42,002 nucleotides of DNA from Oscillospiraceae bacterium. Its GTDB lineage: Bacteria > Bacillota > Clostridia > Oscillospirales > Oscillospiraceae. Below, piece by piece: positions 1-7,085 of the stretch; within the stretch, counting starts at the first letter, position 1, and the number at the start of each line of letters is the position of its first letter. The DNA is taken from positions 1-42,002 of the forward strand of contig JAISXU010000062.1 of the NCBI GenBank assembly GCA_031270395.1, written 5' to 3'. The notes beneath the pieces are model-generated. The model was not told where the DNA came from. It was given only the letters and a program-made list of their open reading frames with translations, and did not search any database. The translations under genes and the position numbers were made by a program.

Positions 1-512
1 CCGACCGCCGCGAAAACCTCGGCCATCCCATTTTTGAAGTCAAGAAGCGCCTGTTCGTCCTTGATATACACGTACAGGATGTTCCCGTGAGGGGCGTCCA
101 GATGCGACATGACAAGACAGTAAAGGCCGCCGTCCGCAATTCTTGTCTCCGAGAGTCGCGTCCCCTGAAAAATATCGCGCCCGTTGGCTTCCGCCTCGAA
201 CGGCGCGTTGCCGTAGGCCAAAACCCCGTCTATGTAAATATTGAAATACACACCTTGGCCGGCGTAAAAGTCTGCGTAAGGGCCAATGGTAACGGCGAGG
301 TTGTCCGGCTTTATTTCCGAGAAAACGTCTTTGGAGAGCTTTACGCTTTCAAACAGGGATTTCTTTATGACCTCATGCTCCGCCTCGGCGGAAGCCGCGG
401 CATAATCCCGGCTCATGGCGTAAGCCCGTTCTGACAATATGTACCCCATAACGTCGAAGCCCAGAATGAACAGAACCACGACGCAGACAAAGGCTTTTTG
501 CCAAAACTTCAT
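1..512 (-). CDS. Sensor histidine kinase, N-terminal part (cut by window edge)
   Basis: The frame reads from an ATG at 510-512 on the minus strand to the window edge without a stop, giving about 170 residues. It begins MKFWQKAFVCVVVLF: a short basic start and one membrane segment (about residues 5-24). A region with the look of an extracytoplasmic sensor domain follows (about 25-170). The kinase core lies outside the window, so the family call rests on context. The start codon overlaps the stop of the upstream OmpR-type regulator by four bases (ATGA), the usual arrangement of a regulator-kinase pair. The signal sensed cannot be read from the sequence. Confidence 0.75.
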   Translation of the reverse strand, partial: MKFWQKAFVCVVVLFILGFDVMGYILSERAYAMSRDYAAASAEAEHEVIKKSLFESVKLSKDVFSEIKPDNLAVTIGPYADFYAGQGVYFNIYIDGVLAYGNAPFEAEANGRDIFQGTRLSETRIADGGLYCLVMSHLDAPHGNILYVYIKDEQALLDFKNGMAEVFAAV

Positions 513-1171
513 CTCGGCGCCTCCAATCGGTATCCGAGCTTGTAGACCGTCTTGATGCTGTCCTCCATATTGAGTTTCTTCCGCAGCCTCTGGATATGCA
601 CGTCAACCGTCCGCGTTTCGCCCATATAGTCGTATCCCCAGACGAGTTCAAGCAGCTTTTCACGGGACAACGCGATGTTCCTGTTGTCGATCAGCGTCTG
701 CAGGAGATTGAATTCAAGGATGGTCAGTTCCGTCTCCCGGCCGTTCAGCGTTACAATGCGTTCTTTCGTCTTGACCGTCAGATTTCCCAGAACAAAAATA
801 TTTGCGCCGGCGACGTCACACCGACGCAATACGGTTTCTATTCGGGTGACCAATTCGACGGCGGCGAAGGGTTTGACTATATAGTCGTCTGCGCCCAGCT
901 TCAGCCCGGCGATCTTGTCGTCGAGCCGGTCTTTTGCCGTGAGGAATATGACGGGTATTTTCAGCGGTTCTATCTGTTTCATCAGCGTGAGTCCGTCCGT
1001 CCCCGGCAGCATGATGTCCAGCACGATGAGGTCGGGCCTGCGCTCCTCGATGCGGCGCATGACTTCATTGCCGTCGTGGAGAACCGACGCGCCGTGTCCC
1101 GCCATTTTGAGGTGAATGGATACAAGCTCCGCTATGGCGGTGTCGTCCTCAACCACCAATATTGATGCCAT
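509..1171 (-). CDS. OmpR/PhoB-family response regulator
   Basis: A 220-residue DNA-binding response regulator. The receiver domain (about 1-115) has the acidic pair near D9/D10, the phospho-acceptor D52 in LIVLDIMLPG, T78, and K100 in the IVKPF motif. The C-terminal half (about 125-220) is a winged-helix trans_reg_C domain ending in YKLGYRLEAPR. Length and layout are typical of the family. The start has a good ribosome site (AAGGAG, seven bases before ATG). A TATAAT-like -10 lies on the minus strand at 1288-1293, but no convincing -35 goes with it. The gene is translationally coupled to the downstream kinase. Target genes are unknown. Confidence 0.95.
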   Translation of the reverse strand: MASILVVEDDTAIAELVSIHLKMAGHGASVLHDGNEVMRRIEERRPDLIVLDIMLPGTDGLTLMKQIEPLKIPVIFLTAKDRLDDKIAGLKLGADDYIVKPFAAVELVTRIETVLRRCDVAGANIFVLGNLTVKTKERIVTLNGRETELTILEFNLLQTLIDNRNIALSREKLLELVWGYDYMGETRTVDVHIQRLRKKLNMEDSIKTVYKLGYRLEAPR

Positions 1172-1339
1172 GCCGCAACTCCTTTCCCGCTTTTATTCCG
1201 GTGAGTAGCGACTTTGACGTTGACCCGCATTATCACGGCGGTCAATGGTTGCGCCGCGTCACCGCGTTTCTTATGAACGCGATAACATTATAATACATCG
1301 GCGGGTGAAAGTTGTCACAGAGTTGTAAAACATTTCATG

Positions 1340-1576
1340 TTATTTAATTTGCGTAAACGCCATGAGACTGCGTCCGTCCGCCGCTGGGAACGTTTTGACA
1401 ACCTCCAACATCGTTTTGAAATCAGACGAGTCAAAACGAACTTCCCCACTGTCCCAATCAACATATTCTCCAATGTTCTGTAAAATGAGAATTGGCGATT
1501 GATTTTCCGGGCATGGCGTTTCCTCCCCCAAAAGTTTTGATGAGCAGCCACATTCTACATCAGTAACCCGAATTTG
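1340..1576 (-). pseudogene. Remnant of an extracellular solute-binding-protein-like gene
   Basis: One minus-strand frame is open from just after a TGA near 1577 to a TAA at 1340-1342. It contains ILQNIGEYVDWDSGEVRFD, then SDFKTMLEVVKTFP. This resembles the stretch of family-1 type sugar-binding lipoproteins in which a YVDW...FDS..F..LLE....FP pattern recurs. There is no upstream domain, no signal peptide, no proper start (only a TTG at 1531) and no continuation, so it looks like a short decayed fragment rather than a working gene. The similarity is by eye only. A competing frame starting from a GTG at 1551 has no recognisable content. Confidence 0.4.
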
Positions 1577-1633
1577 TCAAGCGGGGACATGAAAATGCCC
1601 AAACGGGATAACGCACCCCGCGCCCCGCTTGAC
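1576..1633. repeat. 11-bp inverted repeat beside the remnant gene
   Basis: GTCAAGCGGGG at 1576-1586 is exactly complementary to CCCCGCTTGAC at 1623-1633, with 36 bases between. It abuts the start of the remnant gene. It may be a large-loop hairpin, or the inner part of a lost mobile element. No run of T follows, so a simple terminator is unlikely. Confidence 0.5.
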
Positions 1634-1740
1634 GCCGCGAGCGTTACCGATTATTGTCATATTGGGCGGCTCGGCTTGTGAACAGACCTCCGGCTGCGCC
1701 CTCTCGCGGGCGGCAGCGGGAGAGCAAAAGGCGTTTCGCG

Positions 1741-1753
1741 TGAATATTATTCA
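1741..1753. promoter_or_regulatory. Possible ArgR (ARG-box-like) operator
   Basis: TGAATATTATTCA is a perfect palindrome of the TGAAT...ATTCA type bound by arginine repressors. It sits about 70 bases before the -35 of the arginine operon promoter. The central spacer is three bases instead of the usual four, so the match is imperfect. The identification is by resemblance and location. Confidence 0.4.
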
Positions 1754-1810
1754 TAAATTTTGTTAATTTGTGCAGTTACCCCGTGCGAAATAAATTTTTT
1801 TCCAAAAGTA

Positions 1811-1839
1811 TTGCATATTCATTTGAAGTGTGATATGAT
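1811..1839 (+). promoter_or_regulatory. Sigma-A type promoter of the arginine operon
   Basis: TTGCAT (1811-1816), a 17-base spacer and TATGAT (1834-1839) make a good housekeeping promoter pointing at argH. Transcription would start near 1846, giving a leader of about 170 bases. The -10 element overlaps the left arm of the hairpin at 1835-1859. Confidence 0.6.
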
Positions 1840-1859
1840 ATCCGTAGAGCGGATATCAT
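1835..1859. repeat. Intergenic palindrome A (10-bp stem)
   Basis: ATGATATCCG (1835-1844) and CGGATATCAT (1850-1859) are perfect complements around the loop TAGAG. The core ATATCCG...CGGATAT recurs in the palindrome at 41973-41999. The element overlaps the -10 box of the arg promoter. Confidence 0.75.
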
Positions 1860-1870
1860 GTCGCGCGCAT

Positions 1871-1889
1871 GTGCCCGCTGTGCGGGCAC
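1871..1889. repeat. Intergenic palindrome B (8-bp stem)
   Basis: GTGCCCGC (1871-1878), loop TGT, GCGGGCAC (1882-1889): a perfect GC-rich hairpin in the expected arg operon leader. It is flanked by further GCGC complementarity. No T-run follows, so it is not a standard terminator. Confidence 0.7.
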
Positions 1890-1907
1890 GCGCTTAAACT
1901 TTGAGCC

Positions 1908-1926
1908 GCGGCGCGGGACGCGCCGC
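1908..1926. repeat. Intergenic palindrome C (8-bp stem)
   Basis: GCGGCGCG (1908-1915), loop GGA, CGCGCCGC (1919-1926): a perfect GC-only stem, third of four hairpins in 130 bases. Confidence 0.7.
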
Positions 1927-1934
1927 ATGGCGAT

Positions 1935-1965
1935 ATATCATAAATTGCAAAGCAATTTATGATAT
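1935..1965. repeat. Intergenic palindrome D (14-bp stem)
   Basis: ATATCATAAATTGC (1935-1948), loop AAA, GCAATTTATGATAT (1952-1965): a perfect 14-bp AT-rich stem ending about 35 bases before the argH ribosome site. From 1552 to 2013 there is no intact gene. The stretch holds the inverted repeat at 1576-1633, the possible operator, the promoter and palindromes A-D. Confidence 0.75.
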
Positions 1966-2013
1966 GATGGTGTATGCGAATGAAAACTCTGTTCGGAATG
2001 GGAGTGATTGTAT

Positions 2014-3408
2014 ATGCCCAAGCTCTGGTCGAGCGGTTTCGGCGAGGACACGGACGCGCTCGTCGATGAACTCAACGCGTCCATCTCGTTTGACAAGCGG
2101 CTTTATAGAGAGGACATAGCGGGGAGCGCCGCCCACGCTGAAATGCTCGCGCGTCAGGGAATAATCGAGAGGTCGGAGGCGGACGCGATAATCGCGGGAC
2201 TCGGCGCCATACTCGCGGACATCGAGGCAGGACGCTTCGAGTTCCGGCAGTCGGACGAGGATATTCATATGGCGATAGAGGCCGAGCTCACGCGGCGCGT
2301 TGGCAAGCCCGGGAAACGCCTCCACACGGCGCGCAGCCGCAACGATCAAATAGCGCTCGACTTTCGGCTGTATCTCAAAAAAGAGATTTCCAAAATACGC
2401 CATATGCTGTTATCGCTGCTCGAAACGCTCTGCGGTATCGCGGAGAACAATCTCGACGCCGTGATGCCCGCATACACGCATTTGCAGCGGGCGCAGCCCT
2501 CCACGCTCGCGCACTATATGATGGCGTACGCCAATATGCTGCGGCGGGACGTTACGCGGCTGGAGGATTGCGCGGAGCGGATGGATTTTTCCCCGCTCGG
2601 CTCCGGCGCACTGGCGGGCACGACGTATCCCATCGACCGGGAAATGACGGCGCGGGAGCTCGGATTTTCCGGCATAACCGAAAACAGCCTCGACGGTGTG
2701 TCCGACCGCGACTACGCCATAGAGCTGCTCTCCGCTCTGTCTATACTGATGACGCACCTGTCGCGCTTTTCGGAGGAGATAATCCTCTGGTGCTCGTGGG
2801 AATTCCGGTTTATAGAGCTGTCGGACAGCTTCTCCACAGGCTCGTCGATCATGCCGCAAAAGAAAAACCCCGACGTCGCGGAGCTCGTGCGCGGCAAGAC
2901 GGGCAGGGTATACGGGGCGCTCGTCGCGCTCCTCACGGTGATGAAGGCCCTGCCGCTGGCGTACAACAAGGATATGCAGGAGGACAAGGAGCAGGTCTTT
3001 GACGCCGTTGACACCGTGAAAAAATGTCTGCCCGTGTTCACTGCGATGCTCGCGACGGCGGCCATCCGGCGTGACAATATGCGGGCCGCCGCCGCGGAGG
3101 GCTTCATCAACGCCACCGACTGCGCCGACTACCTCACGCGCCGGGGCATGCCGTTCCGCGACGCGTACGCAATTACGGGGCGGCTTGTCAAGCTGTGCGC
3201 CGGGGAAAAGCTGACGCTTGAAACGCTCCCCCTCGCCCGATACCGCGAGCTGTCGGAGCTGTTTGAAAGCGACGTCTACGACGCGATACGCCTTGAAACG
3301 TGCGTCCGGGAGCGACGAAGCGCCGGCGGCCCGGCGCCGGAGTCCGTGCGGGTTCAGATCGAAAGCGTGAGAAGGTTTATGGAGGAACATAACGATGCTC
3401 GAATTTAA
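2014..3408 (+). CDS. argH: Argininosuccinate lyase
   Basis: Cleaves argininosuccinate to arginine and fumarate, the last step of arginine synthesis, in the cytoplasm. The product has 464 residues, normal for the family. It starts MPKLWSSGF and carries the fumarase/aspartase-superfamily signature GSSIMPQKKNPD around residues 276-287, plus the TARSRNDQ segment early on. The ATG at 2014 is preferred over the in-frame TTG at 2008 because GGGAG at about 2000-2004 is correctly spaced only for the ATG. It is first in the arg operon. Its last 14 bases overlap the start of the MntA-like gene, so that gene should be translationally coupled to it. argG, the usual partner, is not in the window. Confidence 0.97.
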   Translation: MPKLWSSGFGEDTDALVDELNASISFDKRLYREDIAGSAAHAEMLARQGIIERSEADAIIAGLGAILADIEAGRFEFRQSDEDIHMAIEAELTRRVGKPGKRLHTARSRNDQIALDFRLYLKKEISKIRHMLLSLLETLCGIAENNLDAVMPAYTHLQRAQPSTLAHYMMAYANMLRRDVTRLEDCAERMDFSPLGSGALAGTTYPIDREMTARELGFSGITENSLDGVSDRDYAIELLSALSILMTHLSRFSEEIILWCSWEFRFIELSDSFSTGSSIMPQKKNPDVAELVRGKTGRVYGALVALLTVMKALPLAYNKDMQEDKEQVFDAVDTVKKCLPVFTAMLATAAIRRDNMRAAAAEGFINATDCADYLTRRGMPFRDAYAITGRLVKLCAGEKLTLETLPLARYRELSELFESDVYDAIRLETCVRERRSAGGPAPESVRVQIESVRRFMEEHNDARI

Positions 3409-3685
3409 TGAAATACGGCGAGCCGCAGAGCGATTGGCGGAGGAATATCCCATCAAAAGTCTTGCCTGCTTTGGCTCGTATGCCAACGGCACACAGACAA
3501 GGGACAGCGATATTGATTTTTTAGTCGAATTCGTCACACCCGCCATATCTCTGATCAAGCTATCGGGACTTAAACTGAAATTGGAAGAACAGCTTGGAGT
3601 AAAAGTGGATTTGATACACGTGCCAATCCCTGACGATTCGTATATCACGGTCAACAACGAGGTTTTAATCTATGAACGCCCGTGA
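3395..3685 (+). CDS. MntA-like minimal nucleotidyltransferase (antitoxin)
   Basis: A 96-residue MNT-fold protein. It has the GSX10DXD catalytic signature: G27-S28, then D39 and D41 in DSDIDF. A third carboxylate, D72 (VKVDLI), lies where the family has one. In studied MntA-HepT systems the MNT protein neutralises the HEPN toxin by adding AMP groups to a tyrosine next to its RNase motif, and all three acidic residues needed for that are present here. The start lies inside the end of argH (14-base overlap), and its end overlaps the HEPN gene by 14 bases. It is a foreign-looking insertion between argH and argC. Function is inferred from family and pairing. Confidence 0.88.
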   Translation: MLEFNEIRRAAERLAEEYPIKSLACFGSYANGTQTRDSDIDFLVEFVTPAISLIKLSGLKLKLEEQLGVKVDLIHVPIPDDSYITVNNEVLIYERP

Positions 3686-4013
3686 CAGATCCGTGTTGAT
3701 AAATATCTGCGACGAGGCAAAAATCATCGCGGAATTGACAGTCGGTTACGACCTCGATTCATTTCTGTGTGACGAACGAACAAAGCGCGCTGTGGCTATG
3801 TCGCTCATCAACATCGGCGAGTTGATCAAGCTGCTCTCATTTGAGCTTCGCGCCGGACACGCTCACATACCGTGGAAAGCTATAGCGGGCTTGCGCGATG
3901 TCACAGCGCACGGATATAAGGTGCTGAGAATGGATGACATTTGGGTTACCGCAAATGACGAGATTCCGCATTTGAAAAAGGAAATCGAGACAATTTTGTT
4001 CACTGACGCGTGA
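3672..4013 (+). CDS. HepT-like HEPN-domain toxin (DUF86 type)
   Basis: A 113-residue all-helical HEPN protein. It carries the RX4HXY motif as R75-D-V-T-A-H80-G-Y82, the RNase active site plus the tyrosine that MntA-type partners modify. The segment AMSLINIGELIKLLS (about 42-56) is typical of DUF86/HepT proteins. Members cleave RNA and form a toxin with the MNT protein encoded just upstream. The gene overlaps that one by 14 bases and ends 16 bases before argC, so the pair lies wholly within the arg transcript. All key residues are intact, suggesting a working toxin. Target RNA is unknown. Confidence 0.87.
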   Translation: MNARDRSVLINICDEAKIIAELTVGYDLDSFLCDERTKRAVAMSLINIGELIKLLSFELRAGHAHIPWKAIAGLRDVTAHGYKVLRMDDIWVTANDEIPHLKKEIETILFTDA

Positions 4014-4029
4014 GAGAGGAAGCGATGCT

Positions 4030-4956
4030 ATGAAACCAAAAATATTCATTGACGGCGCGGAGGGCACGACCGGTCTGCAAATCCGCGACAGGCTCGGCCC
4101 GCGCCGCGACATAGAGCTGCTGGAAATCGCCGACTCGCAGCGGAAGAACGTGTCGGAGCGCAAGAGCCTCATCAACTCCGCCGACATTGTGTTTCTCTGT
4201 CTGCCCGACGACGCGGCGCGCGAGGCTGTTGCGCTGATTGAGAATCCGGACACGCGCGTGATTGACGCCTCGACGGCGCATCGCGTCTGCGACGGCTGGG
4301 ACTACGGCTTCCCGGAGCTCTCGGACGCCCGCCGCGCGGCGATAGCCGTCTCGAGACGCGTGGCAAATCCCGGGTGTCACGCCACGGGCTTTCTCGCGAT
4401 AGTGTACCCGCTCATCGCGCTCGGCATATTGCCGCGCGATTACCCGCTCGCTTGCTTCTCCCTCACCGGCTATTCCGGCGGCGGGAAAAAGATGATAGCG
4501 CGGTACGAGACGGAGAAAACACCGGAGCTGTCACACCCCGGCATATACGCCCTGGCGCAAGACCACAAGCATCTGCCGGAGATGACGCATATCGCGGGAC
4601 TTGCGCGCGCGCCGGTATTCAGCCCTGTCATAGACGACTATTACTCCGGCATGGCTGTGACCGTCGCACTCCACGCCGATTTGCTGGACGCTGCGAAAAG
4701 TGCGGAGGAAATTCGCGCGGCGCTCGCGGAGCATTACGCGGGGGCACGGTTCGTAAGCGTCGCGGAGGATCCCGGCGAGGGTACGCTGTATTCGGGCTTC
4801 GGCGTCGGGACGAACGCTCTTGAAATAACGGCGGCGGGCTCGGACGGGCGAATCGCCGTCACGGCGCGCTTTGACAACCTCGGCAAGGGCGCGTCGGGAG
4901 CCGCTGTGCAGAATATGAACCTCATGCTGGGGATAGACGAGGGGACGGGGTTATGA
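4030..4956 (+). CDS. argC: N-acetyl-gamma-glutamyl-phosphate reductase, short (type 2) form
   Basis: Reduces N-acetylglutamyl phosphate to the semialdehyde with NADPH, the third step of arginine synthesis. The 308-residue length and the start KIFIDGAEGTTGLQI match the short type 2 ArgC class rather than the ~345-residue form more familiar from Bacillota. The nucleophile is C116 in ANPGCHATGF, and the region HPGIYAL/KHLPEM carries the histidines of the dimer-type dehydrogenase domain. GAGAGG at about 4013-4019 serves the ATG at 4030. The stop overlaps the argJ start (ATGA). It lies directly after the first MNT-HEPN pair. Confidence 0.96.
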   Translation: MKPKIFIDGAEGTTGLQIRDRLGPRRDIELLEIADSQRKNVSERKSLINSADIVFLCLPDDAAREAVALIENPDTRVIDASTAHRVCDGWDYGFPELSDARRAAIAVSRRVANPGCHATGFLAIVYPLIALGILPRDYPLACFSLTGYSGGGKKMIARYETEKTPELSHPGIYALAQDHKHLPEMTHIAGLARAPVFSPVIDDYYSGMAVTVALHADLLDAAKSAEEIRAALAEHYAGARFVSVAEDPGEGTLYSGFGVGTNALEITAAGSDGRIAVTARFDNLGKGASGAAVQNMNLMLGIDEGTGL

Positions 4957-6176
4957 CAATGAATTACATTGAAGGCGGCGTGTGCGCCGCGAAGGGTTTT
5001 ACGGCATCGGGAATACACGCCGGGGTCAAGACGAAAAATACCGGTAAGCAGGACGTCGCGCTGATTTTTGCCGACAGGGATTGCGCGGCGGCGGCGGTGT
5101 ACACCAAAAACACGGTAAAGGCGGCGCCGCTGCTCGTGACGCAGCGGCACTTGGAGAGCGGCCGCGCGCGCGCTATAATAGCCAACTCCGGCAACGCCAA
5201 CGTCCGAACTCCGAACGCCGAGGCGAACGCCGTAAGAATGTGCCGCGCGGCGGCGGCGGCGCTCGGCATAGACGAGACGGATATGATAGTCGCGTCGACG
5301 GGCGTGATAGGCCAAAATTTGCGCGTCGAGGTCATCGAGGCCGCCGCGCCGGCTCTCGCCGCCGCGCTCTCGCCCGGCGGCTCGCCGGACGCGGCGGCGG
5401 CGATAATGACGACGGACACCGTACCCAAAGTCTGCGCTGCGGAATTCACGGTCGGCGGCGTCACGGCGAGACTCGGCGGCATCGCGAAGGGCAGCGGCAT
5501 GATACACCCAAATATGGGCACGATGCTGTGCTTTATCACTACCGACTGCGCGATCTCCCCGGAGATGATAAAAAAGGCGCTGCTTGAAGCGACGCGCGTG
5601 AGCTTCAACCGCATATCCGTCGACGGCGACACGTCCACGAACGATATGTGCGCCGTGCTCGCCTCCGGCGCGGCGGGCAACGCGGAAATCACGGAACCGG
5701 GCGCGGACTATGACGCGTTTTGCGAAGCGCTGACCGCCGTGTGCGTGGAGCTGGCGGTAAAGATGGCCGCGGACGGCGAGGGCGCGAAGCACCTTATCGC
5801 GTGTACCGTCTCCGGCGCGGCAAGTGAGGAACAGGCGGAGACGCTCGCGAAGGCCGTCATATCGTCAACGCTGTTCAAAGCGGCGATATTCGGCGCGGAC
5901 GCCAACTGGGGGCGCGCGCTGTGCGCTATGGGCTACTCGGGCGCGGACTTCAAGCTGGACGCGACGGACATCGCGTTCCGCTCGGCGGCGGGCGCCGTCG
6001 CGGTGTGCCGCGACGGACTGGAGGTGGAGTTTGACGAGGCGAGCGCGAAGAAAATTCTCACCGAGCGCGATATAGAGGTATTGATCGACATCCACGGGGG
6101 AGACGCGCAGTGTACGTGCTGGGGCTGCGACATCACCTATGATTACATCAGGATAAACGGGGATTACAGGACGTGA
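4953..6176 (+). CDS. argJ: Bifunctional glutamate N-acetyltransferase / ornithine acetyltransferase
   Basis: Moves the acetyl group from N-acetylornithine to glutamate, making the pathway cyclic; many members also use acetyl-CoA. The 407-residue chain has the family's self-cleavage region KGSGMIHPNMGTMLCF, with the expected nucleophile T190 (counting from the ATG at 4953). The small residue before it is Gly instead of the usual Ala. Cleavage would give alpha and beta subunits of about 189 and 218 residues. The first ATG overlaps the argC stop; a second in-frame ATG lies two codons later. Presence of ArgJ fits the absence of argA and argE here. Confidence 0.96.
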   Translation: MTMNYIEGGVCAAKGFTASGIHAGVKTKNTGKQDVALIFADRDCAAAAVYTKNTVKAAPLLVTQRHLESGRARAIIANSGNANVRTPNAEANAVRMCRAAAAALGIDETDMIVASTGVIGQNLRVEVIEAAAPALAAALSPGGSPDAAAAIMTTDTVPKVCAAEFTVGGVTARLGGIAKGSGMIHPNMGTMLCFITTDCAISPEMIKKALLEATRVSFNRISVDGDTSTNDMCAVLASGAAGNAEITEPGADYDAFCEALTAVCVELAVKMAADGEGAKHLIACTVSGAASEEQAETLAKAVISSTLFKAAIFGADANWGRALCAMGYSGADFKLDATDIAFRSAAGAVAVCRDGLEVEFDEASAKKILTERDIEVLIDIHGGDAQCTCWGCDITYDYIRINGDYRT

Positions 6177-6191
6177 CGGAGGCTTGGCTTT

Positions 6192-7049
6192 ATGCTTAAT
6201 AATTTTGACAGGGCGCAGACGCTCGTGGAGGCGCTGCCGTATATACAGAGGTTCTACGGAAAAATCATCGTCATAAAGTACGGCGGCAACGCGATGATCG
6301 CACCTAAGCTGTTCGACGCAGTAATGGAGGACATCATACTGCTGCGTCTCGTCGGCATACCCGTCGTGCTCGTCCACGGCGGCGGGCCGGAGATCGACGC
6401 CATGCTTAAAAAGCTCGGCCGCGAGTCCCGTTTCGTCGGCGGACTGCGGTACACCGACCGCGAGACGATGGACGTCGTGCAGAGTGTTTTATGCGGGAAG
6501 GTGAACAAGGATCTCGTCGCGACGCTTGTGCGCAAGGGCGCCTCCGCGGTCGGGCTGTGCGGACTCGACGCAGGACTGTTCAAGGCGGTGAAGCTCGCGG
6601 GGGAGGATTTGGGATACGTCGGCGAGATAACGGAGGTGGACCCCGGGATCGTGCTGCGCGCGATAGACGCCGGGCGCATACCCGTCGTCGCCACCGTCGC
6701 GCTCGGCGTGGACGAGGATACCTCGTATAATATAAACGCCGACACCGCCGCGTCGAAGCTCGCCGTCGCGCTCGGCGCGGAGAAGCTGATACTGCTGACG
6801 AACACGCGGGGCATTTTGAGGAAGCGCGACGATGAGAGCACGCTGATCCACGTGATACGCACCGCCGAAATTCCCGTCCTGCGCGGCGAGGACATAATAG
6901 TGGGCGGCATGATTCCAAAAATCGAGTGCTGCGCCGCCGCCGTATCCGGAGGCGTCCGCCGCGCGCACATCCTCGACGGCCGCATCCCGCACAGCATTCT
7001 GATCGAAATGCTCACCGACGAGGGCGCGGGAACAATGATCGTAGACTGA
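6192..7049 (+). CDS. argB: Acetylglutamate kinase
   Basis: Phosphorylates N-acetylglutamate. The product has 285 residues of the amino-acid-kinase fold, with K29-YGGNAM and HGGGP at 62-66, and a C-terminal GGMIPK segment. The extended N-terminal helix reading QTLVEALPYIQRFYGK is the feature seen in arginine-sensitive enzymes, so feedback inhibition by arginine is likely. That is the expected control point when ArgJ recycles the acetyl group. GGAGG at 6178-6182 is well spaced for the ATG, 15 bases after argJ. Confidence 0.97.
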   Translation: MLNNFDRAQTLVEALPYIQRFYGKIIVIKYGGNAMIAPKLFDAVMEDIILLRLVGIPVVLVHGGGPEIDAMLKKLGRESRFVGGLRYTDRETMDVVQSVLCGKVNKDLVATLVRKGASAVGLCGLDAGLFKAVKLAGEDLGYVGEITEVDPGIVLRAIDAGRIPVVATVALGVDEDTSYNINADTAASKLAVALGAEKLILLTNTRGILRKRDDESTLIHVIRTAEIPVLRGEDIIVGGMIPKIECCAAAVSGGVRRAHILDGRIPHSILIEMLTDEGAGTMIVD

Positions 7050-7085
7050 AGGACGAGGAGTTATTATGTAGTAGGAGGACGCAAA

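Noticed and set aside
1835-1965. CRISPR array in the arg leader
   Set aside because: The hairpins differ from each other in sequence and have no regular repeat-spacer spacing; no cas genes are present.
2410-3657. Long minus-strand open frame of about 415 codons opposite argH and the MntA-like gene
   Set aside because: It is antisense to a clear argH, has Arg/His-rich low-complexity content typical of GC-rich shadow frames, and no motif.
4734-5792. Minus-strand open frame of about 350 codons opposite argC-argJ
   Set aside because: It is a GC-rich shadow of argJ, full of Arg/His/Tyr with no recognisable domain.
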